From contig NZ_CP049838.1 in NCBI RefSeq assembly GCF_013085465.1, positions 8,494,001 through 8,558,000 of the forward strand: 64,000 bases of DNA. The letters are read 5' to 3'. The notes under the pieces were generated by a model. It was given only the letters and a program-made list of their open reading frames with translations, made no database searches and was not told the DNA's origin. The first letter of the stretch is position 1, and each line of letters opens with the position of its first letter. Positions 43,950 through 52,275 of this stretch are shown here, one piece after another. The position numbers and the translations under genes were made by a program. The stretch is from Streptomyces asoensis. GTDB lineage: Bacteria > Actinomycetota > Actinomycetes > Streptomycetales > Streptomycetaceae.

Positions 43950-44013
43950 CACAGCCCTTCCTTGGACCGCTCCATCCACTGACCAGGCCACCCTGCGGGC
44001 CGTTTCCCCAGGG

Positions 44014-44063
44014 TGTCAAGGGTTTCAAGGCCCTTTGACAACCGGTGCGCCACATGGAACGGT
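44014..44063. promoter_or_regulatory. Divergent promoters with inverted TGTCAA/TTGACA motif (LacI / Gfo-Idh)
   Basis: Rightwards TTGACA 44035-44040, 17 bases, AACGGT 44058-44063, and six bases later ATG 44070, so the LacI mRNA is probably leaderless. Leftwards TTGACA (complement of 44014-44019) with a CAGGGT-like -10 after 18 bases. The two -35 boxes face each other as TGTCAAGGG...CCCTTTGACA. The motif TGTCAAGGGTTT resembles TGTCAAGAGTTT at 31780-31791. Confidence 0.6.
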
Positions 44064-44069
44064 CCAATC

Positions 44070-45116
44070 ATGAGACCACCGACCATCCGTGACGTCGCCG
44101 ACCGGGCCGGAGTGTCCAAGTCACTGGTCTCCCTGGTGCTGCGCGGCTCCGACCAGGTGCGGGCCGAGAAGCGGGAGGCCGTCCTGCGGGCCGTGCGCGA
44201 GCTGGGCTACCGGCCCAACGCGGCCGCGCGCAGCCTCAGCGAGCAGCGCACCCTGTCCGACTCCCGGCCGGGCCCGGGCGGCGGGACCCCCATGGTCGGC
44301 GTCCTGCTGCACGACCTGCGCAACCCCTGGTACGTGGACCTCCTGGACGGCCTCAACTCCCTGCTGCACGCGAGCGGACTGCACATGCTGCTGGCCGACG
44401 CCCGGCTGCACCGGCGCGTCGGCCAGGACCCGGCCGGGCCCTTCCTGGACCTGGGGGCGGACGGGCTGGTCGTGGTCGGCACGCTGCCCGACCCGGCGGC
44501 GCTCGAGACCTTCGCCGCCCGGATGCCCGTCGTCGTCGCGGCGGCCCGCGAGCCGGTGCCGGCCGGAGTGGACCTGGTGGCGAACGACGACGAGCGCGGC
44601 GCCCGCCTGGTCACCGAGCACCTCGTCGGACTCGGCCACCGCCGCATCGCCCACCTGACGGGCTACGGTGCCGTCGCCGACCTGCGCCGGCGGGGCTTCG
44701 AGGCCACCATGCGGGCGGCGGGACCGGACCATGTGGCGCTGGTCGAGGCGGGGGACATGACCGAGGAGGGCGGCTACCGGGCCACGGTGCGGCTGCTCGC
44801 CCGCGCCGACCGGCCCACGGCCGTGTTCGCCGTCAACGACATGACGGCGGTGGGGGCGCTGTCGGCGGCCGAGGAACTGGGCCTGCGCGTGCCGCGCGAC
44901 CTGTCCGTGGTGGGCTACGACAACACCGGCATCTCCCGGCTGCGCCATGTGTGGCTCACGACCGTCGACGGCGCCGGCCACGAGGTCGGCCGCCGAGCCG
45001 CCCGCTGTCTGCTCGACCGCCTCGAACGGCCGGGAGGAGCGGGGCGGCTGCATCTGGCCCCGCCGGTCCTGGAGGTCCGGGGGACGACGGCGCGCCCGCC
45101 CGCGGTCACAGTGTGA
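44070..45116 (+). CDS. LacI-family transcriptional regulator
   Basis: A 348-residue LacI-type regulator. The helix-turn-helix is at residues 3-50 (TIRDVADRAGVSKSLVSLVL), and the sugar domain has MVGVLLHDLRNPWYVDLLDG (about residue 75) and FAVNDMTAVGALSAAEELGL. TTGACA-N17-AACGGT stands directly before it. It is divergent from the long Gfo/Idh gene, which it probably controls. Its 3' end overlaps that of the cupin gene by 11 bases. Confidence 0.93.
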   Translation: MRPPTIRDVADRAGVSKSLVSLVLRGSDQVRAEKREAVLRAVRELGYRPNAAARSLSEQRTLSDSRPGPGGGTPMVGVLLHDLRNPWYVDLLDGLNSLLHASGLHMLLADARLHRRVGQDPAGPFLDLGADGLVVVGTLPDPAALETFAARMPVVVAAAREPVPAGVDLVANDDERGARLVTEHLVGLGHRRIAHLTGYGAVADLRRRGFEATMRAAGPDHVALVEAGDMTEEGGYRATVRLLARADRPTAVFAVNDMTAVGALSAAEELGLRVPRDLSVVGYDNTGISRLRHVWLTTVDGAGHEVGRRAARCLLDRLERPGGAGRLHLAPPVLEVRGTTARPPAVTV

Positions 45117-45480
45117 TCGCGTAGGCCTTCCGCAGCGTCTCGTGAACCGTCCAGGTCGTCCGGTCGCCCTCGCGCAGCACCGCCATGTCCCCGGGGCCGA
45201 CCGTCAGCGTGGGGCCGCCCTCGACCTGGATGGTCGCCGACCCGCTGATCACCACGAACAGCTCGTCCGCCTCGGTGTCGGTGACGACGCCCGGGGTGAT
45301 CTGCCAGATCCCCCTGACCTGCCGGCCGTCCGCCGACTCCCACACCACCTTGCCGGTCACCTCGGGGGTCCCGGCGACGATCTGCCGCGGATCGAGCGGC
45401 TCCGGCTCGAGGCCGGCGTCGGGGATGTGGACGACGAAGCTGTGGGGCGGGGGGCTGTCGGGGCTGCTGTCGGTGCTCAT
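45106..45480 (-). CDS. Small cupin-domain protein
   Basis: A 124-residue single-domain cupin, close to the ethanolamine-utilisation or ureidoglycine-aminohydrolase-like cupins (PF05899 type). Visible parts are GIWQITPGVVTDTEADELFVVISGSATI (only a part is quoted) and VGPGDMAVLREGDRTTW. Such proteins are small-molecule binders or enzymes of uncertain role. It is convergent with the LacI gene, and the divergent membrane-protein gene begins 122 bases away. Confidence 0.85.
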   Translation of the reverse strand: MSTDSSPDSPPPHSFVVHIPDAGLEPEPLDPRQIVAGTPEVTGKVVWESADGRQVRGIWQITPGVVTDTEADELFVVISGSATIQVEGGPTLTVGPGDMAVLREGDRTTWTVHETLRKAYAITL

Positions 45481-45602
45481 GGGGCGACCCTAGCGAGGCC
45501 GTACGTCCGCCGGGCGTGGACACTGTGTGGGCTGTCGGCCCAGGTGGGAGGACACTTCGTCACGACTGGCGGCCCGTGCGGGACGGGGTGATCGTGGTGC
45601 CC

Positions 45603-46115
45603 ATGGCGGACGACACCGCGGCGGGGCGCGAGCCGCACCGGCACGACACGCGTGAGGCTCTCCTCTTCGGCGGTGTCTACGGCGCGGTACTGGCGAGTTC
45701 GATGGTCGCCGCGCTCAGCCAGTACGGGCACACCTCCCAGGACAGCCGCCGCTACGACGCCGCCTGGCTGCTGGTGACCGCGTTCGCCTCGGCGCTCGCG
45801 CACGGTTACGCCCACTACATCGCCGAGCGGGGCCCGCACAGCCGAGGGGACGCGCTGCGCACCCTGGTCGAGGAGTGGCCCCTGGTCGCGGCCGTGCTGC
45901 CCACCGTCCTGATCCTCGCGGGCGCCGGCTGGGGCTGGTGGCCGGCGAGCGGGGTGGAGTACGCCGCGTTCACCCTGAACATCGCCCTGCTGTTCGCCCT
46001 CGGCCTGGTCACGGCCCGCTGGTCGCGCCGCCCGTGGGCCGTCGCGGTGCTGATCGGCGCGGTGGACGCGCTGCTCGGCGTGATCGTGGTCGTGGCGAAC
46101 GCGTTGATCAAGTAA
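45603..46115 (+). CDS. Small integral membrane protein of unknown function
   Basis: A 170-residue protein with four or five hydrophobic segments: LLFGGVYGAVLASSMVAAL, AAWLLVTAFASALAHGYAHY, VAAVLPTVLILAGAGWGWW, FTLNIALLFALGLV, and a last C-terminal segment. I do not recognise the family. The start is uncertain (ATG 45603, or GTG further upstream). It precedes the aromatic operon but is separated from it by a strong promoter and shows no catabolic link. Confidence 0.7.
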   Translation: MADDTAAGREPHRHDTREALLFGGVYGAVLASSMVAALSQYGHTSQDSRRYDAAWLLVTAFASALAHGYAHYIAERGPHSRGDALRTLVEEWPLVAAVLPTVLILAGAGWGWWPASGVEYAAFTLNIALLFALGLVTARWSRRPWAVAVLIGAVDALLGVIVVVANALIK

Positions 46116-46191
46116 CCCGCACCGTCCCGCGCCGTACCCGTCCAGTGGGAACATGGCGCGGCGGTAGCACGCGCGCAATACGGCGGACAAA

Positions 46192-46224
46192 ATTGTTGAC
46201 AATCTTGTTTCGCTAGATTTAGGT
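46192..46224 (+). promoter_or_regulatory. Promoter and operator of the GntR/gal-like operon
   Basis: TTGACA (46196-46201), 17 bases, TTAGGT (46219-46224). The -35 lies inside ATTGTTGACAAT (46192-46203), a dyad with arms ATTGT/ACAAT, the form typical of FCD-type GntR operators. The same ATTGTTGACAA occurs before the transporter gene at 50522. Confidence 0.7.
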
Positions 46225-46254
46225 TCGACAGGCACTCACTCAGGGAGGGCAACC

Positions 46255-46905
46255 ATGCCGAAAGAAGCCCGTCCGAGCACCGGGGAGCAGGCCAAACAGC
46301 ATGCGCTCGCGCAACTGCGGCAGGCGATCCTGCACGGCGAGATGGCACCGGCCCAGCGGCTGGTGGAGAACGAGCTCGCCGAGCAGTTCGGTGTGACGCG
46401 GGCCAGCATCCGCGCGGCACTCATCGATCTGGAGTCCCAGGGACTCGTCGAACGGATCCGCAACCGCGGTTCGCGGGTGCGGGTGGTGACCGTGGACGAA
46501 GCGGTCGCCATCACCGAGTGCCGCATGGTCCTCGAAGGACTGTGCGCGGCGAAGGCGGCCGTCGCGGCCAGCGACGACCAGCTGATCGAGCTGACCGACC
46601 TCGGCACGGCCATGACCAAGGCCGTGGCCGACGGCGAGCCGGTCACCTACTCCGACCTGAACCACGAACTGCACGTCCGCATCCGGGAGTTCTCCGGACA
46701 GCAGACCGCGCAGGAGCTGCTGGAGCGGCTCAACGCCCAACTGGTGCGCCACCGCTTCCAGTTGGCGCTGAGGCCGGGGAGGCCGCAGCAATCCCTGAAC
46801 GAGCACCTGACCATGATCGAAGCGATCCGGGCCAGGGACCCCCAGGCGGCCGAGACGGCCGTCCGCGCCCACCTCACCAGCGTGATCGAGGCGCTGCGCG
46901 ACTGA
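46255..46905 (+). CDS. GntR-family (FCD) regulator of the aromatic operon
   Basis: A 216-residue GntR regulator. The winged helix spans about residues 15-75 (RQAILHGEMAPAQRLVENEL, then FGVTRASIRAALIDLESQGL), and the helical FCD domain follows with metal-site His/Asp/Glu residues in TECRMVLEG and SDLNHELHVRI. GGGAGG stands before ATG 46255. It is the first gene of the operon and the promoter contains its probable operator, so it is likely self-regulating and lifts repression when an aromatic ring-cleavage product or substrate binds. Confidence 0.94.
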   Translation: MPKEARPSTGEQAKQHALAQLRQAILHGEMAPAQRLVENELAEQFGVTRASIRAALIDLESQGLVERIRNRGSRVRVVTVDEAVAITECRMVLEGLCAAKAAVAASDDQLIELTDLGTAMTKAVADGEPVTYSDLNHELHVRIREFSGQQTAQELLERLNAQLVRHRFQLALRPGRPQQSLNEHLTMIEAIRARDPQAAETAVRAHLTSVIEALRD

Positions 46906-46954
46906 TCACGACTGCGCGGGGCGGGCGCCCACCTGTCATCAAGGAGATCTGAGA

Positions 46955-47707
46955 ATGACCCAGGCCAACGCGCCCGCCAGCCCACCACGATCGACCCTCG
47001 TCGTCACCGCGCACGCCGGCGACTTCGTGTGGCGGGCGGGGGGCGCCATCGCCCTGGCCGCCTCCCGCGGGGAGAAGGTCACCATCGCGTGCCTGACCTT
47101 CGGCGAGCGCGGTGAGTCCGCCAAGGCGTGGCGCGAGGGCAAGAAGCTCGACGAGATCAAGGCGATACGCAGGGACGAGGCCGAGCGCGCCGCCGCCACC
47201 CTGGGCGCCGAGGTCCGCTTCTTCGACGCCGGCGACTATCCGCTCGTGGTCACCGCCGAGCTGACCGACCGGCTCGTCGCCGTCTACCGGGACACCCAGC
47301 CGGACGTGGTGCTGACCCACCCCACCGAGGACCCGTACAACGGCGACCACCCGGCCGCCAACCGCATGGCGCTGGAGGCCAGGGTCCTCGCGCAGGCCAT
47401 CGGCTACCCGGGCGAGGGCGAGATCATCGGCGCGCCGCCGGTCTTCTACTTCGAGCCGCACCAGCCGGAGATGAGCGGCTTCAGGCCCGAGGTCCTGCTC
47501 GACATCACCGAGGTGTGGGAGACCAAGCGCAAGGCCATGGAGTGCCTCGGCGCCCAGCGGCACCTGTGGGACTACTACACCGACCTCGCCGTGCGCCGGG
47601 GCGTCCAGCTCAAGCGCAACGCCGGCCCGAACCTGGGCCTGGCGCACAAGACCATGGCCGAGGCGTACATGCGTCCCTACCCGCAGATCGCGAAGGAGCT
47701 GTCATGA
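46955..47707 (+). CDS. galB: PIG-L-family 4-oxalomesaconate hydratase-like protein (GalB type)
   Basis: A 250-residue PIG-L/LmbE-family zinc protein. The first metal motif is TAHAGDFVWRAGG (about residues 18-30), where GalB of Pseudomonas putida has nearly the same sequence; the second is HPTEDPYNGDHPAAN. GalB hydrates 4-oxalomesaconate to 4-carboxy-4-hydroxy-2-oxoadipate in gallate breakdown. Here the two next enzymes of that same pathway, GalC and GalD, follow at once, which makes this assignment strong. The start is ATG 46955 after AAGGAGA. Confidence 0.88.
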   Translation: MTQANAPASPPRSTLVVTAHAGDFVWRAGGAIALAASRGEKVTIACLTFGERGESAKAWREGKKLDEIKAIRRDEAERAAATLGAEVRFFDAGDYPLVVTAELTDRLVAVYRDTQPDVVLTHPTEDPYNGDHPAANRMALEARVLAQAIGYPGEGEIIGAPPVFYFEPHQPEMSGFRPEVLLDITEVWETKRKAMECLGAQRHLWDYYTDLAVRRGVQLKRNAGPNLGLAHKTMAEAYMRPYPQIAKELS

Positions 47708-48408
47708 GCGGTGTGATCGTCACCGACCCGCCGAAGGCGGAGCTGAAGGACGTCGACGCGCTGGCCGGCTTCGGCGTGGCCACGGTCGGCGAGGCGCTGG
47801 GCCGGACCGGCCTGCTGAGCCCGGAGATCCGCCCGATCCAGCAGGGCGTACGGGTCGCCGGCACCGCCGTGACCGTACTCAGCTGGCCCGGCGACAACCT
47901 CATGATCCACGCGGCCGTCGAGCAGTGCGGCGAGGGCGACATCCTGGTCGTCACCACCACCTCCCCGTCCACCGACGGCATGTTCGGCGAGCTGTTCGCG
48001 ACCGCGCTCCAGCGGCGCGGAGTGCGGGGCGTGATCACCAACGCGGGCATCCGCGACACCCAGGAGCTGCGGGACATGGGCTTCGCGGCCTGGTCGCGGG
48101 CCGTCTCCTCGCAGGGCACCGTGAAGGCAACCGGCGGCTCGGTCAATGTACCGATCGCGATCGACGGCCAGGTGATCCGTCCGGGCGATGTGATCCTCGC
48201 CGACGACGACGGTGTCGTGGTCGTCCCGCGCGAGCGTGCCCGCGCCACCGCGGAGGCGTCCGAGGCCCGCGAGGCCAAGGAGGCCCGCTCCCGCGCCGCC
48301 TTCCTCGACGGCGAACTCGGCCTGGACCGCTACGGGTTGAGGGAGACCCTGAAGCGGCTCGGCGTCGAGTACAAGACGTACGACGCGTACGCGGGGGAGT
48401 CGTCGTGA
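47704..48408 (+). CDS. galC: 4-carboxy-4-hydroxy-2-oxoadipate aldolase / oxaloacetate decarboxylase (RraA fold, GalC/LigK type)
   Basis: A 234-residue RraA/DlpA-type class II pyruvate aldolase. The conserved parts are VRVAGTAVTVLSWPGDN, VTTTSPSTDGMFGELFAT, and RGVITNAGIRDTQELRDMGF, with the Arg-Asp of the metal site. The family cleaves 4-carboxy-4-hydroxy-2-oxoadipate to pyruvate and oxaloacetate. Start ATG 47704 overlaps the GalB stop, and GalD overlaps its end, so the three enzymes are translationally coupled. Confidence 0.92.
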   Translation: MSGVIVTDPPKAELKDVDALAGFGVATVGEALGRTGLLSPEIRPIQQGVRVAGTAVTVLSWPGDNLMIHAAVEQCGEGDILVVTTTSPSTDGMFGELFATALQRRGVRGVITNAGIRDTQELRDMGFAAWSRAVSSQGTVKATGGSVNVPIAIDGQVIRPGDVILADDDGVVVVPRERARATAEASEAREAKEARSRAAFLDGELGLDRYGLRETLKRLGVEYKTYDAYAGESS

Positions 48409-49517
48409 GCTCCGGGCCCGAGGAGCTGCCCTGCCTGCTGATGCGGGGCGGCACCTCCAAGGGCGCGTACTTCCTCGCCGAGGATCTCCCCGCCGAACCG
48501 GCCCTGCGCGACGAGCTGTTGCTGCGTGTCATGGGCAGTCCGGACGCACGCCAGATCGACGGCCTGGGTGGCGCGCACCCGCTCGCCAGCAAGGTGGCCG
48601 TGGTGTCGCCGTCGGCCGACCCGCACGCCGACGTCGACTACCTCTTCCTCCAAGTCGCCGTGGAACGGCCGGAGGTGAGTGATCGTCAGAACTGCGGCAA
48701 CATCCTCGCCGGTGTCGGCCCGTTCGCCGTGGAGCGCGGACTCGTCGCCGCGGGGGAGGAGGAGACCGCCGTCCGTATCCGCATGGTGAACTCCGACGAC
48801 TACGCGACGGCGACCTTCCCGACGCCGGGCGGTCGCGTGGACTACACCGGCGCCGCCGAGATCTCCGGGGTGCCGGGGACGGCCGCGCCCGTGGTGATCG
48901 AGTTCCCGCCGGGCACCGGCGCGCTGCTGCCCACGGGCAACGTCCGGGACGAGATCGACGGTGTGGCGGTGACCTGCGTGGACAACGGGATGCCGACGGT
49001 GCTCATCGCGGCCACCTCGCTCAAGGTCACCGGCTACGAGCTGCCCAGGGACCTGGAGGAGGACGTGGCGCTCGCCGACCGCCTCCGGACGATCCGCCTG
49101 GCGGCGGGCCGGCTGATGGGCCTCGGCGACGTCTCGGACGCCACCGTGCCCAAGCTCACGCTGCTCGCCGCGCCCCGTGGCGACGGCGCGGTCACCACCC
49201 GCACCTTCATTCCTGTGCGCTGCCACCCCTCGATCGGGGTGCTCGGCGCGGCCAGCGTCGCGGCAGGCCTTCGGATAGAAGGCAGTGTCGGGGCCGAGCT
49301 GGCGAGGATCGACGCCGACAGTGACCGAATTCGCATAGAACATCCCACCGGATTCCTGGATATCGAAAGTAGCCTCGGGTCGACCCCCGACGGTCTGCCC
49401 TCCGCCCGCCGCACCGCCGTGGTGCGCACGGCCCGAAAGATCTTCGACGGCACCGTCTTCCCCAGGTCCGCCGAGACGGCTCCCCTCTCTCCCCGCTCCC
49501 TTGGAGGTCAACGATGA
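48405..49517 (+). CDS. galD: PrpF-family 4-oxalomesaconate tautomerase (GalD type)
   Basis: A 370-residue PrpF-family isomerase. It begins CLLMRGGTSKGAYFLAEDLP, the GalD signature, followed by GGAHPLASKVAVVSPSA and the Cys-containing RQNCGNILAGVGPFAVERGL; TCVDNGMPTVLIAA holds the second half-site. It interconverts the keto and enol forms of 4-oxalomesaconate. The start is GTG 48405, overlapping the GalC stop, with GGGGGAG upstream. The last 20 residues after the PrpF core are not conserved. Confidence 0.93.
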   Translation: MSSGPEELPCLLMRGGTSKGAYFLAEDLPAEPALRDELLLRVMGSPDARQIDGLGGAHPLASKVAVVSPSADPHADVDYLFLQVAVERPEVSDRQNCGNILAGVGPFAVERGLVAAGEEETAVRIRMVNSDDYATATFPTPGGRVDYTGAAEISGVPGTAAPVVIEFPPGTGALLPTGNVRDEIDGVAVTCVDNGMPTVLIAATSLKVTGYELPRDLEEDVALADRLRTIRLAAGRLMGLGDVSDATVPKLTLLAAPRGDGAVTTRTFIPVRCHPSIGVLGAASVAAGLRIEGSVGAELARIDADSDRIRIEHPTGFLDIESSLGSTPDGLPSARRTAVVRTARKIFDGTVFPRSAETAPLSPRSLGGQR

Positions 49518-50464
49518 CTCCGCCGCTCGGCGACATCGCCCACATCGGCCATGCCCAGCTCTTCACCCCGGACCTGGACGCCAGTGTCGGCTTCTTCACG
49601 GACTACCTGGGGCTCACCGTCAACGGGCAGGACGGCGACACGGTCTACTTGCGGACCTTCGACGACTACGAGCACCACAGCCTGGTGCTCACCGCCCGCG
49701 AGCAGCCCGGTCTCGGCCGGCTGGCCCTGCGCACCTCCAGCGAGGAGGCGCTACAGCGCCGGGTCGCGGCGGTCGAGGCGGCGGGCGGCGCCGGCCACTG
49801 GGTCGAGGACGAACCCGGCCTCGGCAAGTTGTACGTCACCACCGACCCGGACGGCCACGAGCACGCCCTGTACTGGGAGAGCGAGCACTACCGGGCCCCC
49901 GACGAGCTGAAGCCGGCCCTGAAGAACCAGCCGCAGGCCAAGCCCAACCGGGGGGTGGGCGTACGGCGCCTGGACCACATCAACTTCCTCGCCGCCGACG
50001 TGCTGGCCAACTCCGAGTTCCAGCAGAACCTGCTGGGCGCCCGCCCCACCGAGCAGATCCGTCTCGACACGGGGAAGATCGCGGCGCGCTGGCTGACGTA
50101 CACGAACAAGTCGTACGACGTCGTCTACACCTCGGACTGGACCGGCAGCTCCGGGCGGCTGCACCACATCGCGTTCGCGACGGACACCCGTGAGGACATC
50201 CTGCGCGCCGCCGATCTCGCGATCGACTCGGGCGTGTTCATCGAGACGGGCCCGCACAAGCACGCCATCCAGCAGACGTTCTTCCTGTACGTCTACGAGC
50301 CCGGCGGCAACCGCATCGAGCTGTGCAACCCGCTCACGCGCCTCGTCCTGGCCCCCGACTGGCCGCTCGTCACCTGGACCGAGGAAGAGCGCAAGAAGGG
50401 GCAGGCCTGGGGTCTGCGGACGATCGAGTCGTTCCACACGCACGGCACACCGCCCGTGAGCTGA
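49514..50464 (+). CDS. Type I extradiol dioxygenase (VOC fold, catechol 2,3-dioxygenase-like)
   Basis: A 316-residue two-domain VOC protein that should open an aromatic diol between carbon atoms next to a hydroxyl. The iron ligands are His155 (LDHINF), His217 or His218 (LHHIAF) and Glu269 (NRIEL), nearly the positions of XylE (153, 214, 265). The late GPHKH...YVYEPGGNRIE is the extradiol signature. It follows GalD with ATGA overlap and so should supply 4-oxalomesaconate, the product of gallate cleavage. The known gallate dioxygenases are of the unrelated LigB type, which makes this enzyme the unusual part. The substrate is inference. Confidence 0.93.
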   Translation: MTPPLGDIAHIGHAQLFTPDLDASVGFFTDYLGLTVNGQDGDTVYLRTFDDYEHHSLVLTAREQPGLGRLALRTSSEEALQRRVAAVEAAGGAGHWVEDEPGLGKLYVTTDPDGHEHALYWESEHYRAPDELKPALKNQPQAKPNRGVGVRRLDHINFLAADVLANSEFQQNLLGARPTEQIRLDTGKIAARWLTYTNKSYDVVYTSDWTGSSGRLHHIAFATDTREDILRAADLAIDSGVFIETGPHKHAIQQTFFLYVYEPGGNRIELCNPLTRLVLAPDWPLVTWTEEERKKGQAWGLRTIESFHTHGTPPVS

Positions 50465-50509
50465 GCCTGTTTTTCGGGTGCGCAGGGCGTCGGACCAGCG
50501 GATCTCTGG

Positions 50510-50566
50510 ATTGTCGATGAGATTGTTGACAAAACTGTTGACTCTCCCCGGGCTGATCCTTAGCGT
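50510..50566 (+). promoter_or_regulatory. Promoter with three 12-bp direct repeats before the transporter
   Basis: ATTGTCGATGAG (50510-50521), ATTGTTGACAAA (50522-50533) and ACTGTTGACTCT (50534-50545) follow at exact 12-base steps. The promoter is TTGACT 50538-50543, 17 bases, TAGCGT 50561-50566. The central repeat equals the operator core at 46192. The GntR regulator probably binds here too, giving the transporter its own control. Confidence 0.65.
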
Positions 50567-50657
50567 CTTGCGCACACCGGGTCAGCCGCACGAGCCGCGC
50601 CGGCCCTCTTCACTCGTCCCCTCCAGGGATTGCCTCCTGGACGAGAGGAAAACAACG

Positions 50658-51983
50658 ATGTCCTCCTCCCCCGCGCTGTCCGCCCGCGGCAGCAGACTGG
50701 CCCTCCTGGTCGTCGGTCTGTGCTGGCTGGCCGTGCTCTTCGACGGCCTCGACATGTTCATCTACGGCTCGGTGCTGCCGCACCTGCTGGAGACGAAGAC
50801 CTTCGGCCTCACCCCGGACACGGCCGGTGACCTCGGCAGCTACGCCACCTTCGGCATGCTGATCGGCGCCCTGACGGCGGGCACCGTCGCCGACCGGATC
50901 GGGCGCAAGAAGCTGATGGTCGGCTGCGTGACCCTCTTCTCGCTGGCCTCCGGCGTGTGCGCGATGGCGGGCAGCGTCGAGGTCTTCGGCCTCGGCCGGA
51001 CCCTGGCGGGCGTCGGCCTCGGCGGCCTGCTGCCCACCGCGATCAGCATGGTCTCCGACTACGCCCCGCGCGGCCGCGGCGCCCTCGTCATCGGCCTGCT
51101 GATGACCGCCCACCACGCCGGCGGCATCCTCTCCGCCTACGTCGCCAAGTGGCTCATCGACCCGGTCGGCTGGCGCGCCGCGTTCTGGGTGTGCGTGCTC
51201 CCGCTGCTCTTCGCCCCGGTGCTCGCCAAGCTGCTGCCCGAGTCGCTGAGCTTCCTCGTCGCCAAGGGCCGTGCCGACGAGGCCCGCGAGCTGGCCACCC
51301 GCTACGACGTCGAGCTGCCCGCCGACAAGTCCGGCAAGCAGGGCGCGGCCGACCGCTGGAACGCGCTGAAGAACCTCTTCCGCGGCGGCGAGTGGACCCA
51401 GACGCTGCTGTACTGGCTGGCCTCCTTCGGCGGTCTCCTCCTCGTCTACGGCGTCGCCACCTGGCTGCCCACCCTGATGCGCGCCGAGGGCTACGAGCTG
51501 GGCTCGGCCCTGTCCTTCGTGGTCGTCTTCAACCTCGGCGGCATCGTGGGCATGCTGGTCGCCGGACGCGCCGCCGACCGGTTCGGCGCCCCGCGCATCT
51601 CCGCGATCTGGTTCGGGCTGACCGCCGCCGGCGTGTTCCTGCTCAGCGTCCACATGCCGATGAGCGTGACGATGATCGTCGTCTTCTTCACCGGAGTCTT
51701 CCTCAACAGCGCCCAAACGATGATCTACGCGACGGTCTCCATCCGCTCCCACGCGGACAACCGGGCCACCGCCGTCGGCTGGACCTCCGGCATGGGCCGC
51801 TTCGGCGCCGTCTTCGGCCCGTGGCTGGGCGGCCAGCTGCTCGCCTCGAACCAGGGCGACCGGGGCTTCACCGCGTTCGCGATCGCCGGCCTGTCGTCCA
51901 TGGTCTTCATCGGCATCGCCGCGCTGCGCAGCTCCCGGCAGACTCCGCGCGGCGCCGACCAGGAGCTGGTGGGCGCCCACTGA
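50658..51983 (+). CDS. MFS aromatic acid:H+ symporter (AAHS family, BenK/PcaK/GalT-like)
   Basis: A 441-residue major-facilitator transporter with 12 helices. The AAHS mark DGLDMFIYGSVLP is in helix 1, with the loop motif GTVADRIGRKKLMVG and the corresponding AGRAADRFGAPRIS in the second half. Relatives import benzoate, protocatechuate, 4-hydroxybenzoate, gallate or vanillate. ATG 50658 follows AGAGGA. It is the last gene of the aromatic block but has its own promoter and operator repeats, which supports uptake of the cluster's substrate. Confidence 0.94.
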   Translation: MSSSPALSARGSRLALLVVGLCWLAVLFDGLDMFIYGSVLPHLLETKTFGLTPDTAGDLGSYATFGMLIGALTAGTVADRIGRKKLMVGCVTLFSLASGVCAMAGSVEVFGLGRTLAGVGLGGLLPTAISMVSDYAPRGRGALVIGLLMTAHHAGGILSAYVAKWLIDPVGWRAAFWVCVLPLLFAPVLAKLLPESLSFLVAKGRADEARELATRYDVELPADKSGKQGAADRWNALKNLFRGGEWTQTLLYWLASFGGLLLVYGVATWLPTLMRAEGYELGSALSFVVVFNLGGIVGMLVAGRAADRFGAPRISAIWFGLTAAGVFLLSVHMPMSVTMIVVFFTGVFLNSAQTMIYATVSIRSHADNRATAVGWTSGMGRFGAVFGPWLGGQLLASNQGDRGFTAFAIAGLSSMVFIGIAALRSSRQTPRGADQELVGAH

Positions 51984-52053
51984 GCGAGCGCACGGCGCAC
52001 GGCTGACACCGGGGGCGACGCGGGCGCCGGCCACCGCACGGGGTGCGGGGGCC

Positions 52054-52124
52054 GGCGCCCTGCGCGTTCGGCGCCCTGCGCGTTCGGCGCCCTGCGCGTT
52101 CGGCGCCCTGCGCGTTCGGCGCCC
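52054..52124 (+). repeat. Tandem repeat, 4 x 16 bp
   Basis: GGCGCCCTGCGCGTTC is repeated four times without change (52054-52117), then seven bases of a fifth copy. It lies in the 292-base gap after the transporter, which otherwise shows nothing but the interspersed element at 52166. Confidence 0.95.
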
Positions 52125-52165
52125 GCCCCTGCCGGTGGCGCGGGAGTTCGTCGGCCGCGGGCGGG

Positions 52166-52200
52166 TGGGGGCTGGTCGCGCAGTTCCCCGCGCCCCTGGG
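52166..52200. repeat. Streptomyces interspersed repeat (GGTCGCGCAGTTCCCCGCGCCCC type)
   Basis: The block GCTGGTCGCGCAGTTCC and then CCGCGCCCCTGGGG is a short element I recognise from intergenic regions of many Streptomyces genomes. It is GC-rich and partly self-complementary. No mobile-element gene accompanies it. Confidence 0.6.
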
Positions 52201-52275
52201 GGTTGTGGTCACCTGTGCCTGCGGGCGCCGTTCGTCCGGGGTGCGGAGAGGGGCGTCGGGCCGCACGCTCGAGGT

